A program made the position numbers and the translations under genes. The notes under the pieces were generated by a model. It worked only from the letters and a program-made list of their open reading frames with translations. It ran no database searches and was not told the origin of the DNA. Positions 32,441 through 41,535 of a stretch of 64,000 bases of DNA are shown here, piece after piece. This DNA comes from an uncultured Tateyamaria sp. (lineage in GTDB: Bacteria > Pseudomonadota > Alphaproteobacteria > Rhodobacterales > Rhodobacteraceae), in the NCBI RefSeq assembly GCF_947503415.1, contig NZ_CANNDS010000002.1:310001-374000 (forward strand), read 5' to 3'. Numbering within the stretch: position 1 is the stretch's first letter; each line of letters opens with the position of its first letter.

Positions 32441-33736
32441 ATGGCCGATGCCCCCAAATCCGCAACCCTGACAATTGGTGACGACAGCTTTGACCTGCCG
32501 ATCCACTCGCCCACCGCGGGCCCTGATGTTCTGGATATCCGTAAACTCTATGGTCAGGCGGGTGTGTTCACCTACGACCCGGGCTTTACCTCGACCGCCA
32601 GCTGCGACAGCACCATCACCTTTATCGACGGTGGCGAGGGCGTGCTGCTGCACCGTGGCTATCCCATCGACCAACTGGCTGAAAAGTCCCACTATCTCGA
32701 GGTTTGCTATCTGCTGCTTTATGGTGAGCTGCCGTCAGCCAAGCAGTTGGAAGAGTTCGAAAGCCTCGTGACCAACCACACCATGCTGCACGAACAGATG
32801 CAGTATTTCTATCGCGGGTTCCGCCGTGACGCGCACCCGATGGCCATCATGACCGGCGTTGTTGGTGCAATGTCCGCCTTCTACCACGACAGCACCGATA
32901 TCCATGATGCGCACCAGCGCGAGGTTGCCTCGATCCGCCTGATCGCCAAAATGCCGACCATCGCGGCCTGGGCCTACAAGTTCTCAATTGGCCAGCCCTT
33001 CGTCTATCCGCGAAACGATCTGGACTATGCGTCGAACTTCCTGCGCATGTGCTTTGCCGTCCCGGCCGAGGATTACGAGGTCAACCCGATCCTGTCCCGT
33101 GCCATGGACCGCATCTTTACCCTGCATGCGGACCACGAACAGAATGCGTCGACCTCGACCGTACGTCTGGCGTCGTCCTCGGGTGCCAACCCGTTCGCCT
33201 GTATTGCGGCCGGTATTGCGTGCCTGTGGGGGCCTGCACATGGTGGTGCGAACCAAGCGTGTCTTGAGATGCTCAAGGAGATCGGCAGCGTTGACCGTAT
33301 CCCCGAGTTCATCGCGCGCGCCAAGGACAAGAACGATCCGTTCCGCCTGATGGGCTTTGGCCACCGCGTCTACAAAAACTTCGACCCGCGCGCGACGGTG
33401 ATGAAGCAGTCCGCCGACGAAGTGCTGGAACTGCTGGGTGTGGACAACAATCCGGTTCTGGCGGTTGCCAAGGAACTGGAACAGGCCGCTCTGGCCGATC
33501 CGTATTTCGCCGAGAAGAAGCTGTTCCCGAATGTGGACTTCTATTCCGGCGTCATCCTCGAAGCGATGGGCTTCCCCACGTCGATGTTCACCCCGATCTT
33601 TGCGCTGTCGCGCACCGTGGGCTGGATCTCGCAGTGGAAGGAAATGATTGCCGATCCGCAGAACAAGATCGGGCGTCCGCGCCAGCTTTATCTGGGTGAG
33701 ACATCACGCGATTACGTCGATATCGAAAAACGCTGA
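32441..33736 (+). CDS. gltA: Citrate synthase
   Basis: [63 protein letters not shown]. Confidence 0.97.
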   Translation: MADAPKSATLTIGDDSFDLPIHSPTAGPDVLDIRKLYGQAGVFTYDPGFTSTASCDSTITFIDGGEGVLLHRGYPIDQLAEKSHYLEVCYLLLYGELPSAKQLEEFESLVTNHTMLHEQMQYFYRGFRRDAHPMAIMTGVVGAMSAFYHDSTDIHDAHQREVASIRLIAKMPTIAAWAYKFSIGQPFVYPRNDLDYASNFLRMCFAVPAEDYEVNPILSRAMDRIFTLHADHEQNASTSTVRLASSSGANPFACIAAGIACLWGPAHGGANQACLEMLKEIGSVDRIPEFIARAKDKNDPFRLMGFGHRVYKNFDPRATVMKQSADEVLELLGVDNNPVLAVAKELEQAALADPYFAEKKLFPNVDFYSGVILEAMGFPTSMFTPIFALSRTVGWISQWKEMIADPQNKIGRPRQLYLGETSRDYVDIEKR

Positions 33737-33744
33737 ATTGAATA

Positions 33745-33778
33745 AGCGCCCCGAATAACACCGGGGCGCTTTTTGTTT
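33745..33778 (+). terminator. Intrinsic terminator downstream of gltA
   Basis: AGCGCCCCG-aataaca-CCGGGGCGCTTTTTGTTT. Confidence 0.85.
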
Positions 33779-33887
33779 AATTGCAGCTTTCGATCAACTT
33801 TGTCCCCATTTGGGAAACAACGCCTGTGTGACGCTTGACAGCGTCAGCAAATACCATTTTTCTGCCCAGAGGTATTAGATCTGGGGG

Positions 33888-34673
33888 TTGGTACAAATGG
33901 GTTTTGGAATAGCGATTTTGGCGCTACTTGGAATTGGCATCGCTGTGACCCTGGCAGACGATGATGACAGCAGCAGTTCAGATGACGACGTCGTTGAAGG
34001 AACAGATGACCCGGAAACATTCGAAACTGGCAGTGGTGATGACGAGGTTTTTGCCGATGGCGGAAACGATCTGATCAGCACCGGCGACGGCGATGACCGC
34101 GCTTTCGGCCAAGGTGACGACGACCTGATATTCGGCGGCGAAGGCAACGACTTCATCCGCGGGAGCGGAGGTGACGATGGTCTGTTCGGAGACGGAGGCA
34201 ACGACACTCTGTTCGGGGACTCCGGTGATGACTTGCTGATCGGGGCTGATGTCTTCGACAGCGAAGGCCTGTTCGAAGTTGTCGACCGCACCGGCTTTTT
34301 GCCCGGAGATGATGCGCCATTTTTCCAACCAGATGCCGAGACAGATGAGGCAGATACGCTCAATGGCGGCGTCGGCGATGACGTCATTTTCGCGGGCAGC
34401 AATGACGTTGTAAACACCGGAACAGGTTTCGACGACGTTGTGCTTGGCGATTGGGTCAATCCGGATGAGCCGGTTCAGATTGCAGATTTCGACCCCGCGC
34501 GCGACGCCATTGTCTATCTGTTCGAAGGTGAGGCGGAACCCGACGTTCAGTTCGGCGAAGAGGATGGCATGGCGACATTGGAAGTGGACGGAGAAAGCGT
34601 TGCGGTGTTCAGCAATGCGGATGCCTTTGACCTCGCTGCCGAATCCGCCATCATTCTCAGCAGACTGAGTTGA
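33888..34673 (+). CDS. RTX-type calcium-binding repeat protein with N-terminal TM segment
   Basis: N-terminus MGFGIAILALLGIGIAVTLADDDDSSSSDDD then nonapeptides (GSGDDEVFADGGNDLISTGDGDDRAFGQGDDDLIFGGEGNDF). Confidence 0.82.
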   Translation: MVQMGFGIAILALLGIGIAVTLADDDDSSSSDDDVVEGTDDPETFETGSGDDEVFADGGNDLISTGDGDDRAFGQGDDDLIFGGEGNDFIRGSGGDDGLFGDGGNDTLFGDSGDDLLIGADVFDSEGLFEVVDRTGFLPGDDAPFFQPDAETDEADTLNGGVGDDVIFAGSNDVVNTGTGFDDVVLGDWVNPDEPVQIADFDPARDAIVYLFEGEAEPDVQFGEEDGMATLEVDGESVAVFSNADAFDLAAESAIILSRLS

Positions 34674-35117
34674 CCACCCATGGGCGCCCGGGTTTTTCAG
34701 GGCGTCTAATACGGTCAATCGGTCAAGTAGATTGGCGGGCCCGCGCGATGCGATGCTGATCGCCCGTAGGCGGCACCTCAGTCTTTTTTCAATTCACTGG
34801 TCGGTCGAGCATTAAGCCTTTTTGCGTCTTGGGCGGAAACCGCGCGCAAGCGCACTCAGTAAATCGTTTCGGTCAAATCGAATCAAATTATTGATCAGAG
34901 GTCATTCCCGCAATTCGCACTTCTGCGCCCCACATCGATCGCGCGAGAGGCCAACATCTACGATTGCCCTTCTCTTCCGACGCTATTGTTTATGTTCGAG
35001 AAACAATGCCAACCAATGCCCGGATTGTGAGCCGCGAAGGTTGCATTTTTGAGCCGAGCGTTGACATCGCGTGCCCCATTTCCGAACACTCTGAAAAGTC
35101 GATAAAAGGTTGGACCG

Positions 35118-36839
35118 GTGCTGTTTCTACTCTCTCTCTTCCCTGCCATGATGATCGGGCCGCTCGCGGACGAAGATGAACAAAATTCGAGCGAGGAAGA
35201 CGACCAGGTTCTGATTGGCACAACCGGGCCAGACTCCATCACAGGCAATGAAGGTGACGATGACATTATCGGCCTGCTGGGCGACGACACCCTGTCCGGC
35301 GAAGCGGGCGATGATGTTCTGCAGGGTTTGAACGGCAACGACTGGTTGATCGGTGGCGAAGGCAACGACGCCATGCAGGGACGCGGCGACAACGACACGC
35401 TGCAGGGGTTTTCCGGCGACGATTGGGTGGATGGCAACGACGGCACCGACCTCGTGCGAGCCGGCGGCGGCGATGACGTGGCCATCGGCGGTCTGGGAGA
35501 AGACACCGTGGACGGTCGCAGCGGCGACGACGTTGTGATTGGTGGTGAATTGAATGCGGACCCGCTGACAAATGCCGAATTGGGCGTCCTGCGCGATGGC
35601 GGAACGCTGGACGACATCTTTACCGAAGAAACCAACCCTATCGCGGACATCCGGGACGACGGCGCGGCGGACCAGCTTTTTGGCAGCGGTGGGTCGGACC
35701 TGCTGATCATGGGTGCAGGTGACGTGGCCGAAGGGGGGCGCGAACTGGACGATTTTGCCGTGATCGCCCATGCGGCAGAGGGTGACCTTGGTCCCGCCAC
35801 GATCACCGACTTCAACAACCCCGAAGGCGAAACCATTGCGCTTTACTTCCGCGCCGATGAAACCGTGGACGAAGACGCGATCACCGTGACAGATGACGGC
35901 GAAGATGCGCTGGTCAGCTACGAGGGTGAGGTGCTGGCCCGGGTGACGGGGGCTGCAGGCACACTGACGGCTGACGACATAGGCATCCTGCAACCCGAAG
36001 ACGCCTCTGCAACACCGACCATCGAAGGCACCGAGGACGCAGACGGACTGACAGGCACGAGTGTCGCGGATGTCATTGACGGGTTTGAAGGCGACGACAC
36101 CGTTGAGGGCGGCGCAGGTTTCGACACGATCAACGGTGGCGACGGATCGGACATCATTCAGGGCCAGGCTGGCGATGACCGGATCAACGGCAATGCAGAT
36201 GACGATTTCCTGCAGGGTCGTGGAGGTGACGACAGCCTGTCAGGGAACGCAGGTGCGGACTGGGTGAACGGCAACGATGGCAACGACTCCGTGCGCGGCG
36301 GAACCTCTGCCGATACCGTGATGGGAGGGCAAGGCGAAGATACGGTTGTGGGCGGCGAAGGGGCCGACCTCCTGGTTGGCGGCGACCTGAGCCGCGGCGC
36401 ATTTTCCACAAATGCTCTTGAGCGCCTGCAAGCCGGCGAGAGGCTATTCAGCGTTGCAGGTGACGTACCGGGCGACCGTCTGTTCATACCCCAAGACGAC
36501 TTTGAGGCCGACGTGATTGATGGGGGAAACCGGGATGATCAGATCATTTTTGGTACGGCAGACACGGTCACGGGCGGCGCCGATAATGACACATTCTTTG
36601 CACTGGGCAGCGCTGTCATAGCAGAAACCGGTCCCGGCGTAGTAACAGACTACACGCCCGGCGAAGATGCTTTGGTCATAATGACCCCGTTCGCGCCCGT
36701 GATAAACATCGTTGAAGACGGCGGGGACGCTCTTGTCCAAATGAATGGAACGACTGTCGTGCGCATTGAGGGCGGCGCTGGCAGAATTGAAGCGAGCGAC
36801 GTTTTGTTATCGCGTGGGCTGGACCTAACAACGAGGTGA
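35118..36839 (+). CDS. RTX-type calcium-binding repeat protein, internally duplicated
   Basis: MLFLLSLFPAMMIGPLADEDEQNSSEEDDQ then two blocks of GGxGxDxLx repeats each followed by a non-repeat C-terminal module. Confidence 0.82.
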   Translation: MLFLLSLFPAMMIGPLADEDEQNSSEEDDQVLIGTTGPDSITGNEGDDDIIGLLGDDTLSGEAGDDVLQGLNGNDWLIGGEGNDAMQGRGDNDTLQGFSGDDWVDGNDGTDLVRAGGGDDVAIGGLGEDTVDGRSGDDVVIGGELNADPLTNAELGVLRDGGTLDDIFTEETNPIADIRDDGAADQLFGSGGSDLLIMGAGDVAEGGRELDDFAVIAHAAEGDLGPATITDFNNPEGETIALYFRADETVDEDAITVTDDGEDALVSYEGEVLARVTGAAGTLTADDIGILQPEDASATPTIEGTEDADGLTGTSVADVIDGFEGDDTVEGGAGFDTINGGDGSDIIQGQAGDDRINGNADDDFLQGRGGDDSLSGNAGADWVNGNDGNDSVRGGTSADTVMGGQGEDTVVGGEGADLLVGGDLSRGAFSTNALERLQAGERLFSVAGDVPGDRLFIPQDDFEADVIDGGNRDDQIIFGTADTVTGGADNDTFFALGSAVIAETGPGVVTDYTPGEDALVIMTPFAPVINIVEDGGDALVQMNGTTVVRIEGGAGRIEASDVLLSRGLDLTTR

Positions 36840-36859
36840 CCTGCAGCCGGGCGCTGGTC

Positions 36860-37636
36860 TCACCGCCCTTCAAAGCTCGGCTTACGCTTTTCTACAAACG
36901 CCAGCACGCCTTCGCGGAAATCCCGGCTTTGACCACAATCGCCCTGCTCTGACGCCTCTGACGCCATCTGCGCTTCCAGATCATTGGCCCAACTGCCCCG
37001 GATCACACGTTTGGCGGCGGCAAAGGCCTTGGTCGGGCCGTTCGACAGATGGGCGACGCGGGCTTTCCAATGCTCCTCGAACGCCTCATCCGCAACGGCT
37101 TCCCAGATCATGCCCCAGTCATCAGCCTGACGGGCCGTAATCTTTTCCGCAAAAAGCGCGGCTCCCATTGCCTTGGCCATACCCATCGTGCGGGGCAGCA
37201 CATAGGTGCCACCTGCATCGGGGATCAGCCCGATGCGCGTAAAGGCCTGCAAGAAATACGCGCTTTCGGACGCAATGACCACGTCACAAGCGAGCGCAAG
37301 GTTGGCCCCTGCCCCGGCAGCCGCACCGTTGACCACAGCCACAGTTGGCACCGGGCAATCAACAATCGCATTCAGCATGGGAGTGTATTCGTCGCGCAAC
37401 GTGCGTTCCAGATCGAGGTTGGACGCATTGGCCCGGTCCCCAAGATCCTGGCCCGAGCAAAATGCGCGCCCGGCCCCGGTCAACACCACGACGCGCGCTT
37501 CTTTGCCAGCGTGTGTCATGGCCACTTCGATCTCTGCCCGCATCTGCGTGGTCAGCGCGTTCATCCGGTCAGGCCGGTTCAGCGTGATGATCGCCGCACC
37601 ATCTTGCAGCTCATATGTCAGGGTGTCGTATTTCAT
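36860..37636 (-). CDS. Enoyl-CoA hydratase/isomerase family (PaaG-like)
   Basis: IITLNRPDRMNALTTQM...GAGRAFCSGQDLGD...NGAAAGAGANLALACDVVIASESAYFLQAFTRIGLIPDAGGTYVLPR. Confidence 0.87.
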   Translation of the reverse strand: MKYDTLTYELQDGAAIITLNRPDRMNALTTQMRAEIEVAMTHAGKEARVVVLTGAGRAFCSGQDLGDRANASNLDLERTLRDEYTPMLNAIVDCPVPTVAVVNGAAAGAGANLALACDVVIASESAYFLQAFTRIGLIPDAGGTYVLPRTMGMAKAMGAALFAEKITARQADDWGMIWEAVADEAFEEHWKARVAHLSNGPTKAFAAAKRVIRGSWANDLEAQMASEASEQGDCGQSRDFREGVLAFVEKRKPSFEGR

Positions 37637-37705
37637 GGCCGGTGTCCCTTCAGATTCCGATCCTCAATATCAAACCGATCAGTTTAGAAAAGCCCCGACG
37701 GCCCG

Positions 37706-38161
37706 TCACTCGTCCATAATCTCGCGAAGACGTCGCGTCTCGTCCTCACTCAGACCGGTATCGGTGATTGCAGGAGCACGGCTGCGACCGCGCAGGTAGC
37801 CAAAGCCAATGCCCGCTGCCAGCAGGAACATCAGCGGCCCCGCAGCCCAAAGCAACCAGTTCGACCCGGATGTGCGGGGGGTCATCAGGACAAACTCGCC
37901 ATAACGTTCTACGAAGAAATCCGTGATCTGACCGTTGGTCTGTCCTGATGCCACCTGCTCGCGGATCACCCGGCGCGCATCCACGGCCCATTGCGCGTTC
38001 GAGGACGCCACCGATTCCGATTGACACACGACACAACGCAGCGCGTGATCCAGCTCCCGCGCCTGCGCTTCCAGATTTGGATCATCAAGCATCTCAGCCG
38101 GATCAAGAGCCAGCGCCGCCGTGCTCAGTGCCAGCCAGAACAGAACCCCAAGACGTATCAT
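37706..38161 (-). CDS. ccmH: Cytochrome c-type biogenesis protein CcmH/CycL
   Basis: ALRCVVCQSESVASSNAQWAVDARRVIREQVASGQTNGQITDFFVERYGEFVLMTP. Confidence 0.94.
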   Translation of the reverse strand: MIRLGVLFWLALSTAALALDPAEMLDDPNLEAQARELDHALRCVVCQSESVASSNAQWAVDARRVIREQVASGQTNGQITDFFVERYGEFVLMTPRTSGSNWLLWAAGPLMFLLAAGIGFGYLRGRSRAPAITDTGLSEDETRRLREIMDE

Positions 38162-40122
38162 TCTGCAGGCACCGCTGCTTGTTGCGCCTTGCGCGCGCCA
38201 GAGGCGACGCGGAACCGCCGGTCACTCAACGAGAGCAACCCGCCCAAGGACATCAGCGCACAGCCAATCCAGATCCAATTGGTCAAAGGCTTGATATAGG
38301 TCCGAACAGCCCAGCCACCGCCCTGCTGCGCATCCCCGATCACGACATAAACGTCCCGCGCCAGATCATAATCGATCCCGGCTTCGGTCGTGGGCATCTG
38401 TGCTACGGGGTATATGCGTTTCTCGGGGCGCAGTTGCGCAATTTCCTTGCCGTCTTGGGACAGAGTGATGAACGCCATCGTCGACAGGTAATTCGGTCCC
38501 TCGACATCCTGCACCTCATCCAGTGTCAGATCATAGCCACCGACTGTGAACTGCTCTCCGATCTGTGCGACGCGGATGTCTTCGGACTGCCAAGCCGTCA
38601 GACCGGCAACCCCGAACATCGTCACACCAAGGCCCGCATGCGCGACCGTCTTGCCCCAATCTGCCCGAGGCAAGCGCCACAACCGCGAGAAGTTGAAGGA
38701 TTGACCCGTGCGCGATGCCAGATCGACCATCGCCCCCATAACCAGCCACGCACCAAGAAATGCACCCAGCGGTCCTGTCAGACTGCGCCCGGTGTTCATG
38801 GCCCAAGCCAGTCCGCCAAAGGCAAGAGCAAGCACAAAAACGTAGCGCAACGGCTTCATCGCCCGCCCCATTTGTCCACGCTTCCAAGGGATCATTGCCC
38901 CAACGGGCAGGATCAATCCCAACACAACCATGAACGGCGTGAAGGCCATATTGAAAAACGGCGGCCCCACGCTGAGTTTGCGGTCAAAGAACATCTCGGC
39001 CACCAGCGGCCACATCGTGCCCACGAAGACCACAAAGCAACTGACAGCCAGCAACACGTTATTGGCAATCAGCGCGCTTTCACGGCTGACCATGCCAAAT
39101 ACGCCCCGCGCTTCCATGACACCAGCACGCAAGGCAAACAGGATCAGTGCCCCGCCCATGAAAAAGCCCATGATCATCAGGATGAACACACCGCGCTCGG
39201 GATCATTGGCAAAGGCGTGGACGGACGTCAGCAGGCCGGAACGCACGATAAACGTGCCAATCAGAGAAAACCCAAAGGCAAGGATCGCGAGCAGGATGGT
39301 CCACGATTTCAGGCTCTCGCGCTTCTCGACCACGATGGCCGAATGCAGAAGCGCCGCTGCCAACAGCCACGGCATGAAAGAGGCGTTCTCGACCGGATCC
39401 CAGAACCAGAAACCGCCCCAACCAAGCTCATAATACGCCCACCAGGATCCCAGTGCGATGCCGATGGTCAGGAACACCCAAGCGGCCAAAGTCCACGGGC
39501 GCACCCAGCGGCCCCAAGCCGCATCGACACGGCCCTCGATCAACGCGGCAACCGCAAATGAAAACGCCATGCTCAAGCCAACATAGCCCAGATACAAAAA
39601 TGGCGGGTGAAACGCCAAGCCCGGGTCCTGCAACAGCGGGTTCAGGTCCTGCCCATCAAAGGGCGGCACGGCCAAGCGCAGGAACGGGTTGGAGGTGAAC
39701 AGAATAAACGCCAGAAAGGCCACGCCAATTGCGCCCTGCACTGCCAGTACCCGCGCACGCAGTGTCGGCGGCAGGTTGTCTCCGAACCACGCGGCCGTCG
39801 CTCCGAACAGAGCCACAATAAGCACCCAAAGCAGCATCGACCCTTCGTGGTTCCCCCACGTTCCTGATATCTTGTACAGCATCGGCTTGGCCGAATGGCT
39901 GTTCAAAACCACCAGACGCAGCGAGAAATCAGATACGACAAAAGCCCACATCAGGGCGGCGAAGGAAAACGCAATCAGCAGGAATTGGGCAGACGCTGCA
40001 GGTTCGGCAACGGCCATCCATCGTGCGTCGCGGCGCCACGCGCCGATCATCGGCACGACGGCCTGAACAATGGCAATCAAGAAGGCGAGGACGAGGGCAA
40101 AGTGGCCGAGCTCTGTAATCAT
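38158..40122 (-). CDS. ccmF: Heme lyase CcmF/NrfE family
   Basis: TWGNHEGSMLLWVLIVALFGA...GYVGLSMAFSFAVAALIEGRVDAAWGRWVRPWTLAAWVFLTIGIALGSWWAYYELGWGGFWFWDPVENASFMPWL. Confidence 0.95.
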   Translation of the reverse strand: MITELGHFALVLAFLIAIVQAVVPMIGAWRRDARWMAVAEPAASAQFLLIAFSFAALMWAFVVSDFSLRLVVLNSHSAKPMLYKISGTWGNHEGSMLLWVLIVALFGATAAWFGDNLPPTLRARVLAVQGAIGVAFLAFILFTSNPFLRLAVPPFDGQDLNPLLQDPGLAFHPPFLYLGYVGLSMAFSFAVAALIEGRVDAAWGRWVRPWTLAAWVFLTIGIALGSWWAYYELGWGGFWFWDPVENASFMPWLLAAALLHSAIVVEKRESLKSWTILLAILAFGFSLIGTFIVRSGLLTSVHAFANDPERGVFILMIMGFFMGGALILFALRAGVMEARGVFGMVSRESALIANNVLLAVSCFVVFVGTMWPLVAEMFFDRKLSVGPPFFNMAFTPFMVVLGLILPVGAMIPWKRGQMGRAMKPLRYVFVLALAFGGLAWAMNTGRSLTGPLGAFLGAWLVMGAMVDLASRTGQSFNFSRLWRLPRADWGKTVAHAGLGVTMFGVAGLTAWQSEDIRVAQIGEQFTVGGYDLTLDEVQDVEGPNYLSTMAFITLSQDGKEIAQLRPEKRIYPVAQMPTTEAGIDYDLARDVYVVIGDAQQGGGWAVRTYIKPLTNWIWIGCALMSLGGLLSLSDRRFRVASGARKAQQAAVPAE

Positions 40123-40195
40123 ACCCCGGTTATATGACGGCACGCCTCTGCCGCCAATGCCCCTGCCGTTTATGTCGCATCACGACATCGCCATC

Positions 40196-40258
40196 GCCTC
40201 TCTTCTTCTGACCAAAAGTACCACGGGGGAGCCACAGGCGGAGGCAGAGCCCCGTGAT
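40196..40258 (+). repeat. Diverged dispersed intergenic repeat copy 4 between holin and ccmF
   Basis: cctctcttcttctgaccaaaagtaccacgggg...ccccgtg; similar 5' arm, different hairpin. Confidence 0.45.
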
Positions 40259-40287
40259 CATGGTGTCGCCTACAGGCGTCCTTGGGA

Positions 40288-40860
40288 TTACGCCGCGCGA
40301 CGCCACTCATCCAGCGCCGCATTCTCCCCCTGGGCCAGTGACGCAACCGTCAGTGTCGCATCCCCATCCGTGGCCGCCGCACCAATCCCGTCATGACGCA
40401 TTTTTCGCAAGGCCGAGACATTCTCGATCACTTGCGGCACATGAGACATGGTTTGAACAATCTCACGCTGAAACTGCTGCGCCTTCACTTGATGGCGCGC
40501 CCCGAAATAGAACGAAACGATCACGCCCAGCAGCCACCACAGTGGCTCCGGCACCAGTGCAATACCCTGCATCCGCTCCGCGAACCACAGTGGCGACACC
40601 ATGGCAGAAACGAATAACCCCAAAGTACCAAGAGCCAAAGCAGGGCGCGGCAGACGGTTGACCCCGTCCATCAAGCGATCAAAGACTCCTTGCCTGGGCA
40701 CCACAAACTCTGCGCCAAATTCCTTCATCGCCTGAACTTGAACCTCGTGCGCACGGACAGACCCCGCCTCGGCATTCTCGCGGAACACCTCCACCGTATC
40801 CTTGACGACATTGCGGTCGCCGCCAAACAGCAACCCGAACAACCCGTTGATCATCCCCAT
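40288..40860 (-). CDS. Holin family protein (3-TM type)
   Basis: 190 aa; LALGTLGLFVSAMVSPLWFAERMQGIALVPEPLWWLLGVIVSFYFGARHQVKAQQF; overlaps the upstream endolysin by 10 nt. Confidence 0.8.
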   Translation of the reverse strand: MGMINGLFGLLFGGDRNVVKDTVEVFRENAEAGSVRAHEVQVQAMKEFGAEFVVPRQGVFDRLMDGVNRLPRPALALGTLGLFVSAMVSPLWFAERMQGIALVPEPLWWLLGVIVSFYFGARHQVKAQQFQREIVQTMSHVPQVIENVSALRKMRHDGIGAAATDGDATLTVASLAQGENAALDEWRRAA

Positions 40861-41468
40861 GATGCAACCCTTTCACGAAACTGCACATCCGTCAGATGAA
40901 ACCGCGGCGCGATGAACTCCTCGGCCCGCTTGATCCAACCGCCTTTGCCGCCGGCCCTGCTCCGTGCATATTTTCGGCTGGCCGGACGATTGTCGGCGAT
41001 ACGGAAGTAATAATTGCGCCGCGCAATCCCGTAGGCGTCCACCAGATGATCCGGCGCCGCATTGTAAGCGTCCCGAGCCGCACCAATGGATTGCGGACCC
41101 AAAGCCCCATCGACAATCACTTCATGGCCCATCGAATTCAGTAACCGCTGGAGGATTTTGACCGCATTGCCGCCCGCGTTGACATACATGTCGAAGACAC
41201 TCGCATGAAGCGGCGCGGGCAACTCCGCGATGCGCGGACCTTCAAAGTAGTGGGTCACGAAAATCTCAACCGCTTGCGCGCGGTTCAACCGCCGAACATC
41301 ACGCACATCAACGTCGCCGTCGCGATCCAGGTCCAGACCAAGCCGCTGCATGGTATGAATGGTCACGCCAAAATTCGTGGCCCCTCCCGGATCATCCGGG
41401 TCGTTCACAAAGCCACCTTCGCGGCCCACGATTTCTTCCGCAATATCTTGGACAGTCTGCATCGGCAC
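40851..41468 (-). CDS. Holin-associated N-acetylmuramidase (GH108 endolysin) with EF-hand/dockerin-like insert
   Basis: EEIVGREGGFVNDPDDPGGATNFGVTIHTMQ (GH108 catalytic motif), DLDRDGDVDVRD loop, C-terminal peptidoglycan-binding-like region. Confidence 0.87.
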   Translation of the reverse strand: MPMQTVQDIAEEIVGREGGFVNDPDDPGGATNFGVTIHTMQRLGLDLDRDGDVDVRDVRRLNRAQAVEIFVTHYFEGPRIAELPAPLHASVFDMYVNAGGNAVKILQRLLNSMGHEVIVDGALGPQSIGAARDAYNAAPDHLVDAYGIARRNYYFRIADNRPASRKYARSRAGGKGGWIKRAEEFIAPRFHLTDVQFRERVASWG

Positions 41469-41507
41469 ACCCTTTCCCTCGGAGGTGCGGGAAAGATGCG
41501 GTGATGT

Positions 41508-41525
41508 GGTTAACGCGCTTTAACC
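41508..41525. promoter_or_regulatory. Perfect inverted repeat upstream of the endolysin, candidate operator with TTAA half-sites
   Basis: GGTTAA-CGCGCT-TTAACC in the 67-bp ccmE/endolysin gap. Confidence 0.4.
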
Positions 41526-41535
41526 TGACCGTACG

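Noticed and set aside
35127-35993. 288-aa minus-strand ORF opposite the RTX gene
   Set aside because: Antisense frame of a repeat-encoding gene with no coherent domain.
33888-36839. CRISPR-like or satellite repeat in GA-rich GGCGACGAC tracts
   Set aside because: Repeats are codon-periodic and encode RTX nonapeptides; no spacers.
40288-41468. Degraded prophage
   Set aside because: Only holin and endolysin are present, both intact, flanked by core ccm genes with no integrase, att-like repeat or structural genes.
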